A stretch of 37,956 bases of DNA. Origin: Lachnospiraceae bacterium. Its GTDB lineage: Bacteria > Bacillota > Clostridia > Lachnospirales > Lachnospiraceae. The stretch lies in NCBI GenBank assembly GCA_015057665.1, contig SVDY01000020.1, forward strand, positions 1-37,956, in the 5' to 3' direction. The position numbers and the translations under genes were made by a program. Below are positions 6,344 to 15,525 of this stretch, one piece after another. The first letter of the stretch is position 1; each line of letters opens with the position of its first letter. The notes beneath the pieces were generated by a model. That model was not told where the DNA came from and did not search any database. It saw nothing but the letters and a program-made list of their open reading frames with translations.

Positions 6344-8006
6344 CCCTGTTGTCGATGATGCGCCTGCAAAATACAAAACAGCAATTTATGCCCGTCTATC
6401 TTATAACAACTTTTCTACTACAAATGTTGACGTCCTTTCCAGTCAGATCAATCACTTGAAGGAATACGTTGAAACACATACCGATATGAAGCTAATCGAT
6501 ACGTATGTTGATGACGGCTGGTCCGGAATCAATTTTAACCGTCCAGAATTTACACGAATGATGGAGGATATGAAAGATGGAAAGATAAACTGCATTGTAG
6601 TACGTGATTTTTCCCGTTTTGGTCGAAACTATCTGGAATCCGGATATTACCTTCAGAAAGTATTTCCTGCATACAATATACGTTTTATTTCTGTGTTCGA
6701 TCATTATGACAGTCTGGTATCAGATGCCGATGCCATGGTTGTTTCCATGATGCAGCTCATCAATGATTTTTACTGCAAAGATATTTCCAAAAAAATCTGC
6801 TCTGCATACGACACAAAAGTATCAAAAGGATTCTGCTGGGGAAAAGCGCCTTATGGATATATTCGCAGAAATGATGGCAGTGGCAGACTCCTTATGGACG
6901 AAGATGTGTCTTTTATCGTATACCTTATTTTTCATTGGGCTCGTCAGAATAAAACGCCAACAGACATTACAAATAAACTAAACCGGCTTGGCTTTTTATA
7001 TCGTCCTTCTGAATCCAACTTTACTAAAAGTCCAAAGCCAGAATCAGAAACCCCGTGGTGCTCTTCCACAATAAAATGCATCACTGTCAATCCTTTGTAC
7101 ACCGGCGATTACGTTTACAATCGTTTTCGCAACAGAAAATATGATGCATCCCATATCGGAGATATACCTATGGAGCAATGGAAATTCATTCAAAAGACGC
7201 ATCCTGGTTACATAGCTAAAAGCGATTATTTATACCTGCAAGAATACTTTGACGAAAAAAGTCAGACATGGCAGCGAAAGAAAATGGAAAATGCCCGGAC
7301 ATATGATAATCCGTTCAATCCACTCAACACTCTTCTTTTCTGTGGAGAATGCAATCATCCCATGAAAACAATTAAGGATTCTTCCGGATATGTTGTTGAA
7401 TACCATTGTAAGGGACATTTTCGTATACAAGCTGCCGGACATTTATCGTTCTCCGTTTCACGGGAATCGGTCATGGAACAGATTAAAAAACAGCTCGTTA
7501 TACAAAAGAATGAAGCCAGTCAACTATTTGATACTTTATCTTCCTTGCCTATCCTCTCTGTTATAGAACATCTGGAAAACAAAAAAAGACATGAATTAAC
7601 GTTTCTGCATACCAAAGAAGATGAAATCAAGCAACGGATGCAAAGATCAGAAAGGGATTATCAGAATAATCTTCTGGATTTAGAAACCTATACTCTGCAA
7701 ATAGAAAAACTGGAAATGGAACAGGCAATTCTCCAGGATGAAATAGCTGATTTATATGAACAATTAAGGGAACTTCGCAACTGCCTGTCAACAGAGAACC
7801 CATGGCTTTCTTCTTTCCTGTCATTAGATATACAGGGTGAACCTCTTTCTACCACACTTCATCAGTTAATTAACCGCATTGAAGTTTATTCTGACAATCG
7901 TATCGTCATACACTATCTCGACATCGGGTATAAGCAAAAACTGATCAGATATATCCACGAATGGGAATATATCAAAGAAAAGGAGGTGCCGCACAATGGC
8001 GAATGA
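6285..8006 (+). CDS. Large serine recombinase, array member 2 (type B)
   Basis: A 573-residue large serine recombinase with a 30-residue N-terminal extension (MARKSR, then Lys/Asp-rich) before the catalytic domain. Ser39 sits in YARLS; DDGWSG..RPEF and RDFSRFGRN are present, so catalysis should be intact. The zinc ribbon (near residue 352, CGEC..HC) lacks the usual last cysteine. A long coiled coil covers about 415-500. AGGAGG precedes the ATG, and the first 59 bp overlap the end of member 1 in another frame, implying coupled translation. Its N terminus and many later segments (THPGYI..DYLYLQ) match member 7, so the two appear to be diverged duplicates. Confidence 0.93.
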   Translation: MARKSRTQEQLMKLQPLSADPVVDDAPAKYKTAIYARLSYNNFSTTNVDVLSSQINHLKEYVETHTDMKLIDTYVDDGWSGINFNRPEFTRMMEDMKDGKINCIVVRDFSRFGRNYLESGYYLQKVFPAYNIRFISVFDHYDSLVSDADAMVVSMMQLINDFYCKDISKKICSAYDTKVSKGFCWGKAPYGYIRRNDGSGRLLMDEDVSFIVYLIFHWARQNKTPTDITNKLNRLGFLYRPSESNFTKSPKPESETPWCSSTIKCITVNPLYTGDYVYNRFRNRKYDASHIGDIPMEQWKFIQKTHPGYIAKSDYLYLQEYFDEKSQTWQRKKMENARTYDNPFNPLNTLLFCGECNHPMKTIKDSSGYVVEYHCKGHFRIQAAGHLSFSVSRESVMEQIKKQLVIQKNEASQLFDTLSSLPILSVIEHLENKKRHELTFLHTKEDEIKQRMQRSERDYQNNLLDLETYTLQIEKLEMEQAILQDEIADLYEQLRELRNCLSTENPWLSSFLSLDIQGEPLSTTLHQLINRIEVYSDNRIVIHYLDIGYKQKLIRYIHEWEYIKEKEVPHNGE

Positions 8007-9651
8007 ACTGGCTTATTATATCCGCCTTTCAGAAGCTGATGAAGAAACCGGAAGAATAAAAGATGAAAGTGAAAGCATCAGCAATCAAAGAACCCTTATT
8101 TTAAAGTATATCAAAGAGCATCCGGAATTTGATGGATGGACAGTTCATGAATTCGCAGATGATGGTTTTAGCGGAACCAACGGAGATCGCCCTAACTTTC
8201 AACGTATGCTTGACCGTATCCATGCCGGTTCTATCCAGTGTGTTATCGTTAAAGACCTATCCCGTTTCGCCAGAAATTACATAATTGTAGGCGAATACCT
8301 GGAACAGATTTTTCCAATGCTCGGTGTACGCTTTATAGCAATCAACGATGGCTATGACAGTAAAACAACTAACAGCGCTGCTGACAGCATGAATGTCGTT
8401 CTTAAATCTGTTCTTAATGCGTACTACAGCAAGGAACTATCTCACAAAATAAGAGCAACTATCAACCTAAAGATGCAGAAGCAAGAATATCATGGTATTC
8501 CTCCGTTTGGTTATGTTTATAACGAGGAAAAAACACATTTTGTTGTAGATCCGGATGCTGCAAAGATTGTCCGTCTTATGTTCGATCTGGCTTTACAAGG
8601 CAATTCTGGCTTACAGATTGCAAACTTCCTAAATAATCACCAAATACCGACCATCGGCGAATACAATCAGCTGCAAAATAAGCAGCCAAAGACAAATATT
8701 CCTTTGCATGAAGCACCTCGTTGGGATAGTACAAAAGTTGTCCTGTTATTGCGCAATCCTGTGTATAAAGGAACCCTCTTGCTTCATAAAACTACAGTAA
8801 TTATTCCTGCCAGTAAAAAAATCCGGAAAACAAAAGCCAACGAACAATATGTTTATGACGATGCACACGAAGCCATTGTTACGCCAGAAGAATTTGACAG
8901 AGTCCAGGAACTGTTTCCACGCCAAATACGTAACCCACAAAGAAATACTGCGGATTTTCCTCTAAAGAATGTTGTTTACTGTGGCTCATGCAAAAGAACT
9001 ATGCTTCGCTATCGTGTTGCTAAGGGTACTGATCGTGCACGATATTACTGCCGATCATCATCTCTTGAAAATACACCATGTACCGCCAAAAAACATTCAG
9101 AAAAGGATTTGGAACAAATCGTACTGCAGGCACTTCTTCCTATGCTGAAACTAATTCACGAAACAGTCGGCAGTAAACGTTCCAGACAAGATCAGACACA
9201 ATCCATGTTGTCTGAATGCCAACACGAAATAAGGCAAGCACTTTCACAGGAAAGAAAGATCAAGCTGGAAAAGCTAGAAATATATGAAGCATATACGGTT
9301 GGAAATATATCTATTCAGACTTACAAGCAAAAGAAAAATGCCTTGTCCAGGCAAGGAAAGCAGCTTGCAGAAAAACTATCTGCATTGCGTGAACAGGAAA
9401 ATGCCTTAAAGAACGGCATTCTTCCTGCAAATATTGCTCAATTATGCGATTCAGCTAAAGAATATCGGGATGCAACTATTCTGAATAAGGACATGGTCAA
9501 TTGTTTTGTAGAGCGTGTCAATGTTTATGAAGATCATTACGAAATTGTCTGGAAGTTCCAAGATATTTGGGAAAGTATCATTAAAAAACATACCGAAATA
9601 AATAACAGGAAAGAAGGCGAACAAATAAATGGCTCCATCGAACAGCAGTAA
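7996..9651 (+). CDS. Large serine recombinase, array member 3 (type C)
   Basis: A 551-residue large serine recombinase without N-terminal extension: MANELAYYIRLS puts the catalytic serine at residue 12. ESISNQ, DDGFSG..RPNF and KDLSRFARN are intact. The zinc ribbon (near 327) has four cysteines (CGSC..YC..PC) and is followed by a coiled coil (about 390-460). AAGGAGG precedes the ATG and the gene overlaps member 2 by 11 bp. Its opening and most of its catalytic domain closely parallel member 5, marking a second duplicate pair in the array. Confidence 0.93.
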   Translation: MANELAYYIRLSEADEETGRIKDESESISNQRTLILKYIKEHPEFDGWTVHEFADDGFSGTNGDRPNFQRMLDRIHAGSIQCVIVKDLSRFARNYIIVGEYLEQIFPMLGVRFIAINDGYDSKTTNSAADSMNVVLKSVLNAYYSKELSHKIRATINLKMQKQEYHGIPPFGYVYNEEKTHFVVDPDAAKIVRLMFDLALQGNSGLQIANFLNNHQIPTIGEYNQLQNKQPKTNIPLHEAPRWDSTKVVLLLRNPVYKGTLLLHKTTVIIPASKKIRKTKANEQYVYDDAHEAIVTPEEFDRVQELFPRQIRNPQRNTADFPLKNVVYCGSCKRTMLRYRVAKGTDRARYYCRSSSLENTPCTAKKHSEKDLEQIVLQALLPMLKLIHETVGSKRSRQDQTQSMLSECQHEIRQALSQERKIKLEKLEIYEAYTVGNISIQTYKQKKNALSRQGKQLAEKLSALREQENALKNGILPANIAQLCDSAKEYRDATILNKDMVNCFVERVNVYEDHYEIVWKFQDIWESIIKKHTEINNRKEGEQINGSIEQQ

Positions 9652-10384
9652 TAAAACCCAATGGCAGATATATCCACGAAATCTTTTTGAACGCCGGATT
9701 TTCTGTGGAATCTGTGGAGAAATGATGCTTCGAACATCTCTACGGAAACACAGTCCGGAACGTGCAATATACTGTCCTGTATGTGTAAAAGATCCTAGCA
9801 GTCCCGGATATAATTTCCGCTATCCTTTTTATGACCTTATCTGGGAAGCATATAAAACACTTCATAAAGAACGGCGAACAGCGCTTCGAACAGCTGAAAA
9901 AATCGAAGCAGCTTACCAAGACGGTCGAATTGCCCGTGTAGATCAGTTTTACAAAGAGAAAATGTCTCCTATCATTGAAAAGATTCAGCAAAACAGCATC
10001 AACATGAACCAACTGTTTCTTGATATGCCACTAGATGAGCCGTTCTCTTTAGATGATGTAAAAAACTATGCGAATCTTCAGAACCAAGCTGATTTATTAA
10101 CAGAAAAACTTGCTGCCCACTCTGAAACACTATTAGATTTTTATGATTCTCTCAGCCTTAATAACCAATGGTATTGTATCTTTGCTCAATTGCCGGAAGA
10201 TTTTACACTCACAGCAGAATTATCCCGAAGGACTATTTCTACAATTATTCTTACTCCGGGACAGCAACCGCACTTTAATCTCCACCGGCAAGAGGAGCGG
10301 GCCAAGCTGTTAAACAGCCTAAACCAGCTATCAAAATTAGAATATCGGATTGCAAAGAAGGAGGAATGCTCTGATGACAAATGA
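9629..10384 (+). CDS. Recombinase-derived zinc-ribbon/coiled-coil protein without catalytic domain (array member 4)
   Basis: This 251-residue protein begins almost at a recombinase zinc ribbon: C26 and C29 (CGIC) with a second CxxC (YCPVC) 20-25 residues later. Then comes a long helical, coiled-coil region (about 65-200) and a C-terminal segment resembling the end of large serine recombinases. No resolvase or recombinase domain is present, in this frame or just upstream, where member 3 is still being read. The ATG is preceded by GAAGGCG, and the gene overlaps both neighbours (23 and 11 bp). Since the frame is open and tightly placed, it looks like a maintained protein rather than debris: perhaps a partner subunit or modulator of the recombinases. 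Confidence 0.8.
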   Translation: MAPSNSSNKTQWQIYPRNLFERRIFCGICGEMMLRTSLRKHSPERAIYCPVCVKDPSSPGYNFRYPFYDLIWEAYKTLHKERRTALRTAEKIEAAYQDGRIARVDQFYKEKMSPIIEKIQQNSINMNQLFLDMPLDEPFSLDDVKNYANLQNQADLLTEKLAAHSETLLDFYDSLSLNNQWYCIFAQLPEDFTLTAELSRRTISTIILTPGQQPHFNLHRQEERAKLLNSLNQLSKLEYRIAKKEECSDDK

Positions 10385-12002
10385 ATTAGCTTGCTATATC
10401 CGTCTGTCCCATGCTGATGATGACCTCGGTGAAAATCAATATGAAAGTTCTTCTATCAGCAATCAAAGAGAATTGATCCATAAATACTTAGCATCCCATG
10501 CAGAATTTGCGAAATGGAAAATTCACGAATTCGTTGATGACGGATTTTCTGGCACCACAGAAAACAGACCCGGATTTCAAAACATGATACGGATGGTTCG
10601 ACAGGGTCAAATCCGCTGCATCATTGTAAAAGACTTTTCCCGCTTTGCCCGAAACTACATTACCATGGGCGATTATCTGGAGCAGATATTTCCTTGCCTT
10701 GGTGTTCGCTTCATATCCATTAACGATAATTATGATAGTTCAATCAGTACAAATATCTCCGACAACATGACCATGGTGCTGAAATCTATCCTTAACGGAT
10801 ATTATAGCCGTGATTTGTCTGCTAAGATGCACTCATTTAATACTCAAAGAATGAAAAATGGAGAATTTGTTGGTACGCCTTGCTTTGGATATGTTCTGAA
10901 TCCGGAAAAAACGCATTTCGCAATAGACCCGGATGCGGCAAAGATAGTCCGTGAAATATTTGATCTTGCCCTCTCTGGCAAAACCAGATCAGAAATTGTG
11001 ACAATTCTGAACAACAAAGGCTATCCCACTCCTGCTGAATATAACCGACAGCGAGGGTACGGGAAATCTCAGATGGTCACATCCCATCCGCTCTGGGATC
11101 ATGTAAAAGTTTCGAGAATACTCCGTGACAGAACCTATACAGGTACATTGATAATGCGAAAGCGTGTCCCGGTGGCACCATGCTCAAAGCATAAACGCAA
11201 AGCAGAATCTGCAGAGCAATTTATAAAAGAAAATGCACATGAAGCAATCGTAACACAGGAAGAATTTGAAAAAATAGCAGAATTAATGCCAAAAAAGAAA
11301 GGATGGAACCGTGAAAATCAAATGTTCTATCCCTTAAAAGGCATTGTTCGATGTGGCACCTGCGGGAAAGTCATGTCATACCGGACTTCTCCGAAACCGG
11401 GAGTATTACAATGTCCAGAGTCTATTTTGGAGCATTCGATATGCTCTCCCACTCTGTTTCCATTGCCAAAACTAAATGACATTGTATTAACTTGTCTGAA
11501 ACCGCTGTTGGCAATCACGCTGCAGGCGGAGAAAAAATATAACCATAAGCAGAGCATCGAACGTTCTAATAAATGTCAAGAAAAAATCCTTGAACTGAAA
11601 CACCAAAAGAAACAGCTTCAGAGCAAAAAAACACAATGCTATGAAGAATATATTGCCGGCCAGCTTGATCTGGATGCTTATCTTTCAATCAAAAATGCTT
11701 ATCAATCAGAAGGAGCAAAGATTGACAAACAGCTTGCTGCTCTGGAAGAACAGGAAGTAAGCCTTTCATATGCTCTCATGCCGTCTGACTTACAACAAGC
11801 AGCTGACCACGCAAAACAGTATGCGAATAGTGCTGTTCTGACTGCTGAAATGGTAAAAAGTTTCATTGAAGCTATTTACATCTTTGATTCGCATATCGAA
11901 ATCAAGTGGAGATTCGCAGACTTATTTGAACAGTTCATGTCAGATAATCAGCTGACCAATATCATAAAAACCGAAAATAAAACCCAGGAGGAAATCATAT
12001 GA
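10374..12002 (+). CDS. Large serine recombinase, array member 5 (type C')
   Basis: A 542-residue large serine recombinase starting MTNELACYIRLS, catalytic serine at residue 12, with SSISNQ, DDGFSG..RPGF and KDFSRFARN intact. The zinc ribbon (near 326) has CGTC..QC..IC, followed by a coiled coil (about 390-450). AAGGAGG lies 9 bases before the ATG at 10374; the frame is open 24 bases further upstream without a site. It overlaps member 4 by 11 bp and the next gene by 4 (ATGA). It resembles member 3 closely, while the intervening member 4 lacks the catalytic part. Confidence 0.93.
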   Translation: MTNELACYIRLSHADDDLGENQYESSSISNQRELIHKYLASHAEFAKWKIHEFVDDGFSGTTENRPGFQNMIRMVRQGQIRCIIVKDFSRFARNYITMGDYLEQIFPCLGVRFISINDNYDSSISTNISDNMTMVLKSILNGYYSRDLSAKMHSFNTQRMKNGEFVGTPCFGYVLNPEKTHFAIDPDAAKIVREIFDLALSGKTRSEIVTILNNKGYPTPAEYNRQRGYGKSQMVTSHPLWDHVKVSRILRDRTYTGTLIMRKRVPVAPCSKHKRKAESAEQFIKENAHEAIVTQEEFEKIAELMPKKKGWNRENQMFYPLKGIVRCGTCGKVMSYRTSPKPGVLQCPESILEHSICSPTLFPLPKLNDIVLTCLKPLLAITLQAEKKYNHKQSIERSNKCQEKILELKHQKKQLQSKKTQCYEEYIAGQLDLDAYLSIKNAYQSEGAKIDKQLAALEEQEVSLSYALMPSDLQQAADHAKQYANSAVLTAEMVKSFIEAIYIFDSHIEIKWRFADLFEQFMSDNQLTNIIKTENKTQEEII

Positions 12003-13648
12003 GTACCAAAATATATCAAGCAGCCGTTTATGTTCGTCGTATTTTTAAAGATCTTCTTTGCCCGGACGATACCGATTTATCATCCCTGGAACAGCTGTCA
12101 ATCATCAGCCAATATCTTAATCAGAAATCCGATGTCGAATATGCAAATGCCTTTACCGATGGCAGAAGCCAGAAACAGGACAGCGTATTAAATGCTTTCC
12201 AACGGCTGATGACCCAATTGGAAGCCCGGAATTATGACTGCCTTGTTTTATACAGTATCGAGCAATTTTCTAATTCCATGGAGGAAAACCGTCATTGCCT
12301 TCTTACCCTTTTCCCTATGTGGGGTATTCGCATCATCTGTGTAAAAGAGAATTATGACAGTTTAGAGTCAGGCGATAGTGAAAACAACTATGAAAAACTG
12401 AAATTTCTTTTGGAACAGGCAGAAATCGCAGAAAAAAGCCGACGTTCTAAAGCAGAATTTCTTCAAAAACGATCTAAGGGAAAGACTGCCCGTACATACT
12501 GCCCTTATGGTTATCTTCCAGGCCCAGTCGATACTGCAGATCTCATTCCCGATCCAGAAAGCAAGCACGTTGTTCAGTATATATTTCGTGAATATCTTGC
12601 CGGTGTGGGACTAAGCCAGATTGCACGAACCCTAACCGCAAATAATATTCCATCCCCATCCAAACGAAAAGAATTACGTGGATACAAGTTTGAAAATACT
12701 GTAGCTGCCGGCTATTGGCATCCTACCACAATCAAAGGTCTATTGAAAAATCCGGTATATACCGGCGACCTCGTATTCAGCAGTTATCGGGCAACTATGT
12801 ATTTGAGTCTAAGAGATGAAACAATCCGGGACATGGCTCCTAAACATGTTTTAAAGAATCATCACGAACCGCTTGTTTCCAGAGAAGATTTTGAAAAAGC
12901 CCAGTTCATGCTGAAAGCAGAGGAAGCAGATCGACCTCCCCGCACTCCCAAAGGAGAACACCTATTTCCAAAAAATCCATATCGTAATCTTATCCGTTGC
13001 TCAGAATGCGGTGCTCTCATGCTGTATCAACAGCGCAACACAAAAGGAAAGAACCCTTATGTCATTTATATGTGCGCTACCGGAGCAAACAAAGGTGCCG
13101 AATTCTGTTCCCGTCATATAACAAGATTTGATTATGTAGATAATATTGTTCGCTCTACTTTGCAGAGAGAGATTGATCTGGCAAACAAATTATACGATGA
13201 ACTGCAGAACAATACTGATTCGACAAATTTCGCACAGGTTGAAGCAAATTATAAAAAGCAGATGGATGGATATTTAGATGAAACCCGGACTATCAATAAA
13301 AAGCTGCAGAAACTTCATGCTGATTTTACCGTGTTTGCAATCTCACCGGAAGAATACTATAAGCAGAAAGAAATTCTTTCGGAGGAATCACGTGAAAAAG
13401 GACTTCTACTGACAGAAGCCATCGCACAGCTCCGTGATTATCGTGCCATCTTTACGCTGGACAACCCATGGTTAAAGCTATACCACGATAAGGTTCTGCC
13501 AGATTTTCTGACACAGACAATATCCAAATCTTACATTGAATCCATACTGCTCTCTCCTGCGGAGGAAGTCACTATCGTCCTTAAGCATCAAGAATGGCGT
13601 GAGAAACTGCTTGAAGGAATGAAGCAGCATAAGGAAATAACAGAATAG
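11999..13648 (+). CDS. Catalytically dead serine-recombinase paralogue (array member 6)
   Basis: This 549-residue protein has the full length and domain order of a large serine recombinase, but the active-site residues are gone. The catalytic motif reads YVRRI (Ile15 where Ser is expected), the DDG.SG..RP motif reads TDGRSQKQD without the RP, and the SRF.RN motif reads IEQFSNS, so two conserved arginines are lost. The later parts look sound: CPYGYLPG, NPVYTGDLVF, a four-cysteine zinc ribbon (near 334, CSEC..MC..FC) and a coiled coil. The frame is open throughout with an AGGAGG site and an ATGA overlap with member 5. A DNA-binding subunit or regulator within a mixed complex is the likeliest role. 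Confidence 0.88.
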   Translation: MSTKIYQAAVYVRRIFKDLLCPDDTDLSSLEQLSIISQYLNQKSDVEYANAFTDGRSQKQDSVLNAFQRLMTQLEARNYDCLVLYSIEQFSNSMEENRHCLLTLFPMWGIRIICVKENYDSLESGDSENNYEKLKFLLEQAEIAEKSRRSKAEFLQKRSKGKTARTYCPYGYLPGPVDTADLIPDPESKHVVQYIFREYLAGVGLSQIARTLTANNIPSPSKRKELRGYKFENTVAAGYWHPTTIKGLLKNPVYTGDLVFSSYRATMYLSLRDETIRDMAPKHVLKNHHEPLVSREDFEKAQFMLKAEEADRPPRTPKGEHLFPKNPYRNLIRCSECGALMLYQQRNTKGKNPYVIYMCATGANKGAEFCSRHITRFDYVDNIVRSTLQREIDLANKLYDELQNNTDSTNFAQVEANYKKQMDGYLDETRTINKKLQKLHADFTVFAISPEEYYKQKEILSEESREKGLLLTEAIAQLRDYRAIFTLDNPWLKLYHDKVLPDFLTQTISKSYIESILLSPAEEVTIVLKHQEWREKLLEGMKQHKEITE

Positions 13649-13658
13649 GAGGACTTTT

Positions 13659-15392
13659 ATGGCACGAAAAAGCCGACAGGCATCGCAACAGGCAGCTGCA
13701 TTGGGAACGCAGGTATCCCATGGATCTGCCATGAAAGCAGCATCCCCGCCCAAATATAAAACGGCATTATATACAAGGCTTTCCGTCTATGATATGGGGC
13801 GTGATAAAAATGACACCATGGAAAACCAGATTGAACTTCTTCAGCAATATGTCGCACAGCAACCGGATCTGATTCTGTCCGAAATCTATATTGATAACGG
13901 CTGGACTGGCACAACATTTTCGAGACCAGAATTTCAACGGCTTTTAGAAGATGCCAAAGTCGGTCGAATTAACTGCATTGTTGTTAAAGACCTGTCCCGC
14001 TTCGGAAGAAATTATCTGGAAACCGGTTATTATCTGCAGAAAGTCTTCCCTCTGTACAATATCCGCTTTATTTCCATAAACGACAGCTATGACAGTCTGA
14101 CTGCTGATCCGGATTCCATGGCAGTATCCATGAAAAATATCATCAACGATTACTATAGCAAAGATATATCCAGGAAAGTTTCTTCCAGTTTCGATTTGAA
14201 GCGAAGCCAGGGTGTGTACAGTTGGGGGCATCCTGTTTATGGATATATCCGCAATAAAGAAGATCCTACAAAACTGGAAATCGATGAAGAAGTATCTCCC
14301 TATGTACACCTCATGTTTCAATGGGCCTTAGATGGTATGCCAGTCGGACGCATTGCACGTTACCTCACTGATATGCAGGCCCCAACTTATCAACGGCTTG
14401 CCTGCCAAAGAAGGAATGGTCACACCAAACGCAAAGGCTCTGATACATGGACTGATTCTACTGTAAAGCAGATTCTTACCAACCAAGTCTATGCCGGCGA
14501 TTTTGTTTGCAACAAAAGTTATTTCCGTAAATATGACCCTGGTAACAGCCGGTGGATTCCGGAAGATGAATGGATTATCATACCAGATACACATCCGGCT
14601 TACATTGACCGTGATGATTATTTTCGACTCAAGCAGCACTTGCTTTCCTTACGCCAGAAACGTTCACAAAGAAGAATCAATAATACGGAACTCCGGGAAC
14701 AAATGCCCGATCTATTCAAAGAAATTCTTTTTTGTGGTGAGTGCCAACGTCATATGAGTATCCGCCGTGGTTATGGGAAATCATTATATAAAGCGTACCA
14801 CTGTAATGGACTGGAAAATCAATTCCATCAACCCCACAAAGGATTTACCATCAATGCAGATACTCTTGAAATTGTAGTTCTCTGGCAGTTAAATCTGCAG
14901 ATAAAATGTGCCATTGATATTGATGAAATGATGCGCCGTCTTTCTCTAGAGGAAACCGCCAGACAGCTCAAGGCTCATCGACAAGCGGAATTAAATATGC
15001 TAAAGGCGAAGATTGCCAACATTAAAAAAAGACGTTCCAAGACCTTTGAGGACTTCTCTGAAGCGCTTATCGATGAAGATGTCTATCGTATGACAATGGA
15101 TAAACTGGCATCCGAACTTGATACTGTACATGAACTGATTGCGATTGCAGAAAAGAAGTTAAGTTCCGTTGATACCTATTTCCGCATCGATAATAAATGG
15201 CTGAGATCCTTTGTTGAAACCGGGGCACTCAACGAAATGACGCCTGAGCTTGTCAAACAGCTCATTGAGCGTATCGATGTGTACGCTGATCAGCGCATAC
15301 AGATTACCTTCAGTTACACAAACTGGATGGAACCACTTCTTGAATGTTTTGAAGAACTAAAGACTATTGAAGCAGAAGAAAATAGCACTTAA
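13659..15392 (+). CDS. Large serine recombinase, array member 7 (type B')
   Basis: A 577-residue large serine recombinase with a 33-residue N-terminal extension (MARKSR.., Ala/Gln-rich). Catalytic Ser42 sits in YTRLS; DNGWTG..RPEF and KDLSRFGRN are intact. The zinc ribbon (near 357, CGEC..HC) lacks the last cysteine, as in member 2, which it also resembles in its N terminus and central segment. A coiled coil covers about 425-500. An AGGAGG-like site (TAGGAGG) precedes the ATG, 10 bp after member 6. It is the last gene of the array; a strong terminator follows directly. Confidence 0.93.
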   Translation: MARKSRQASQQAAALGTQVSHGSAMKAASPPKYKTALYTRLSVYDMGRDKNDTMENQIELLQQYVAQQPDLILSEIYIDNGWTGTTFSRPEFQRLLEDAKVGRINCIVVKDLSRFGRNYLETGYYLQKVFPLYNIRFISINDSYDSLTADPDSMAVSMKNIINDYYSKDISRKVSSSFDLKRSQGVYSWGHPVYGYIRNKEDPTKLEIDEEVSPYVHLMFQWALDGMPVGRIARYLTDMQAPTYQRLACQRRNGHTKRKGSDTWTDSTVKQILTNQVYAGDFVCNKSYFRKYDPGNSRWIPEDEWIIIPDTHPAYIDRDDYFRLKQHLLSLRQKRSQRRINNTELREQMPDLFKEILFCGECQRHMSIRRGYGKSLYKAYHCNGLENQFHQPHKGFTINADTLEIVVLWQLNLQIKCAIDIDEMMRRLSLEETARQLKAHRQAELNMLKAKIANIKKRRSKTFEDFSEALIDEDVYRMTMDKLASELDTVHELIAIAEKKLSSVDTYFRIDNKWLRSFVETGALNEMTPELVKQLIERIDVYADQRIQITFSYTNWMEPLLECFEELKTIEAEENST

Positions 15393-15397
15393 GTATC

Positions 15398-15441
15398 AAT
15401 CCCGTAAACTGCAGACTTTCTGTAATTTACGGGATTTTCTT
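15398..15441 (+). terminator. Intrinsic terminator of the recombinase operon
   Basis: A perfect 11-bp stem (AATCCCGTAAA 15398-15408 / TTTACGGGATT 15426-15436) runs into a T-rich tail, six bases after the stop codon of the seventh recombinase. Confidence 0.85.
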
Positions 15442-15525
15442 TTATCTCATAAAATCAACTACGATATACCCCTTTGAAAACGATATTAAGTGAAGACATT
15501 TTTACTACATATCGGAGGTATACCA

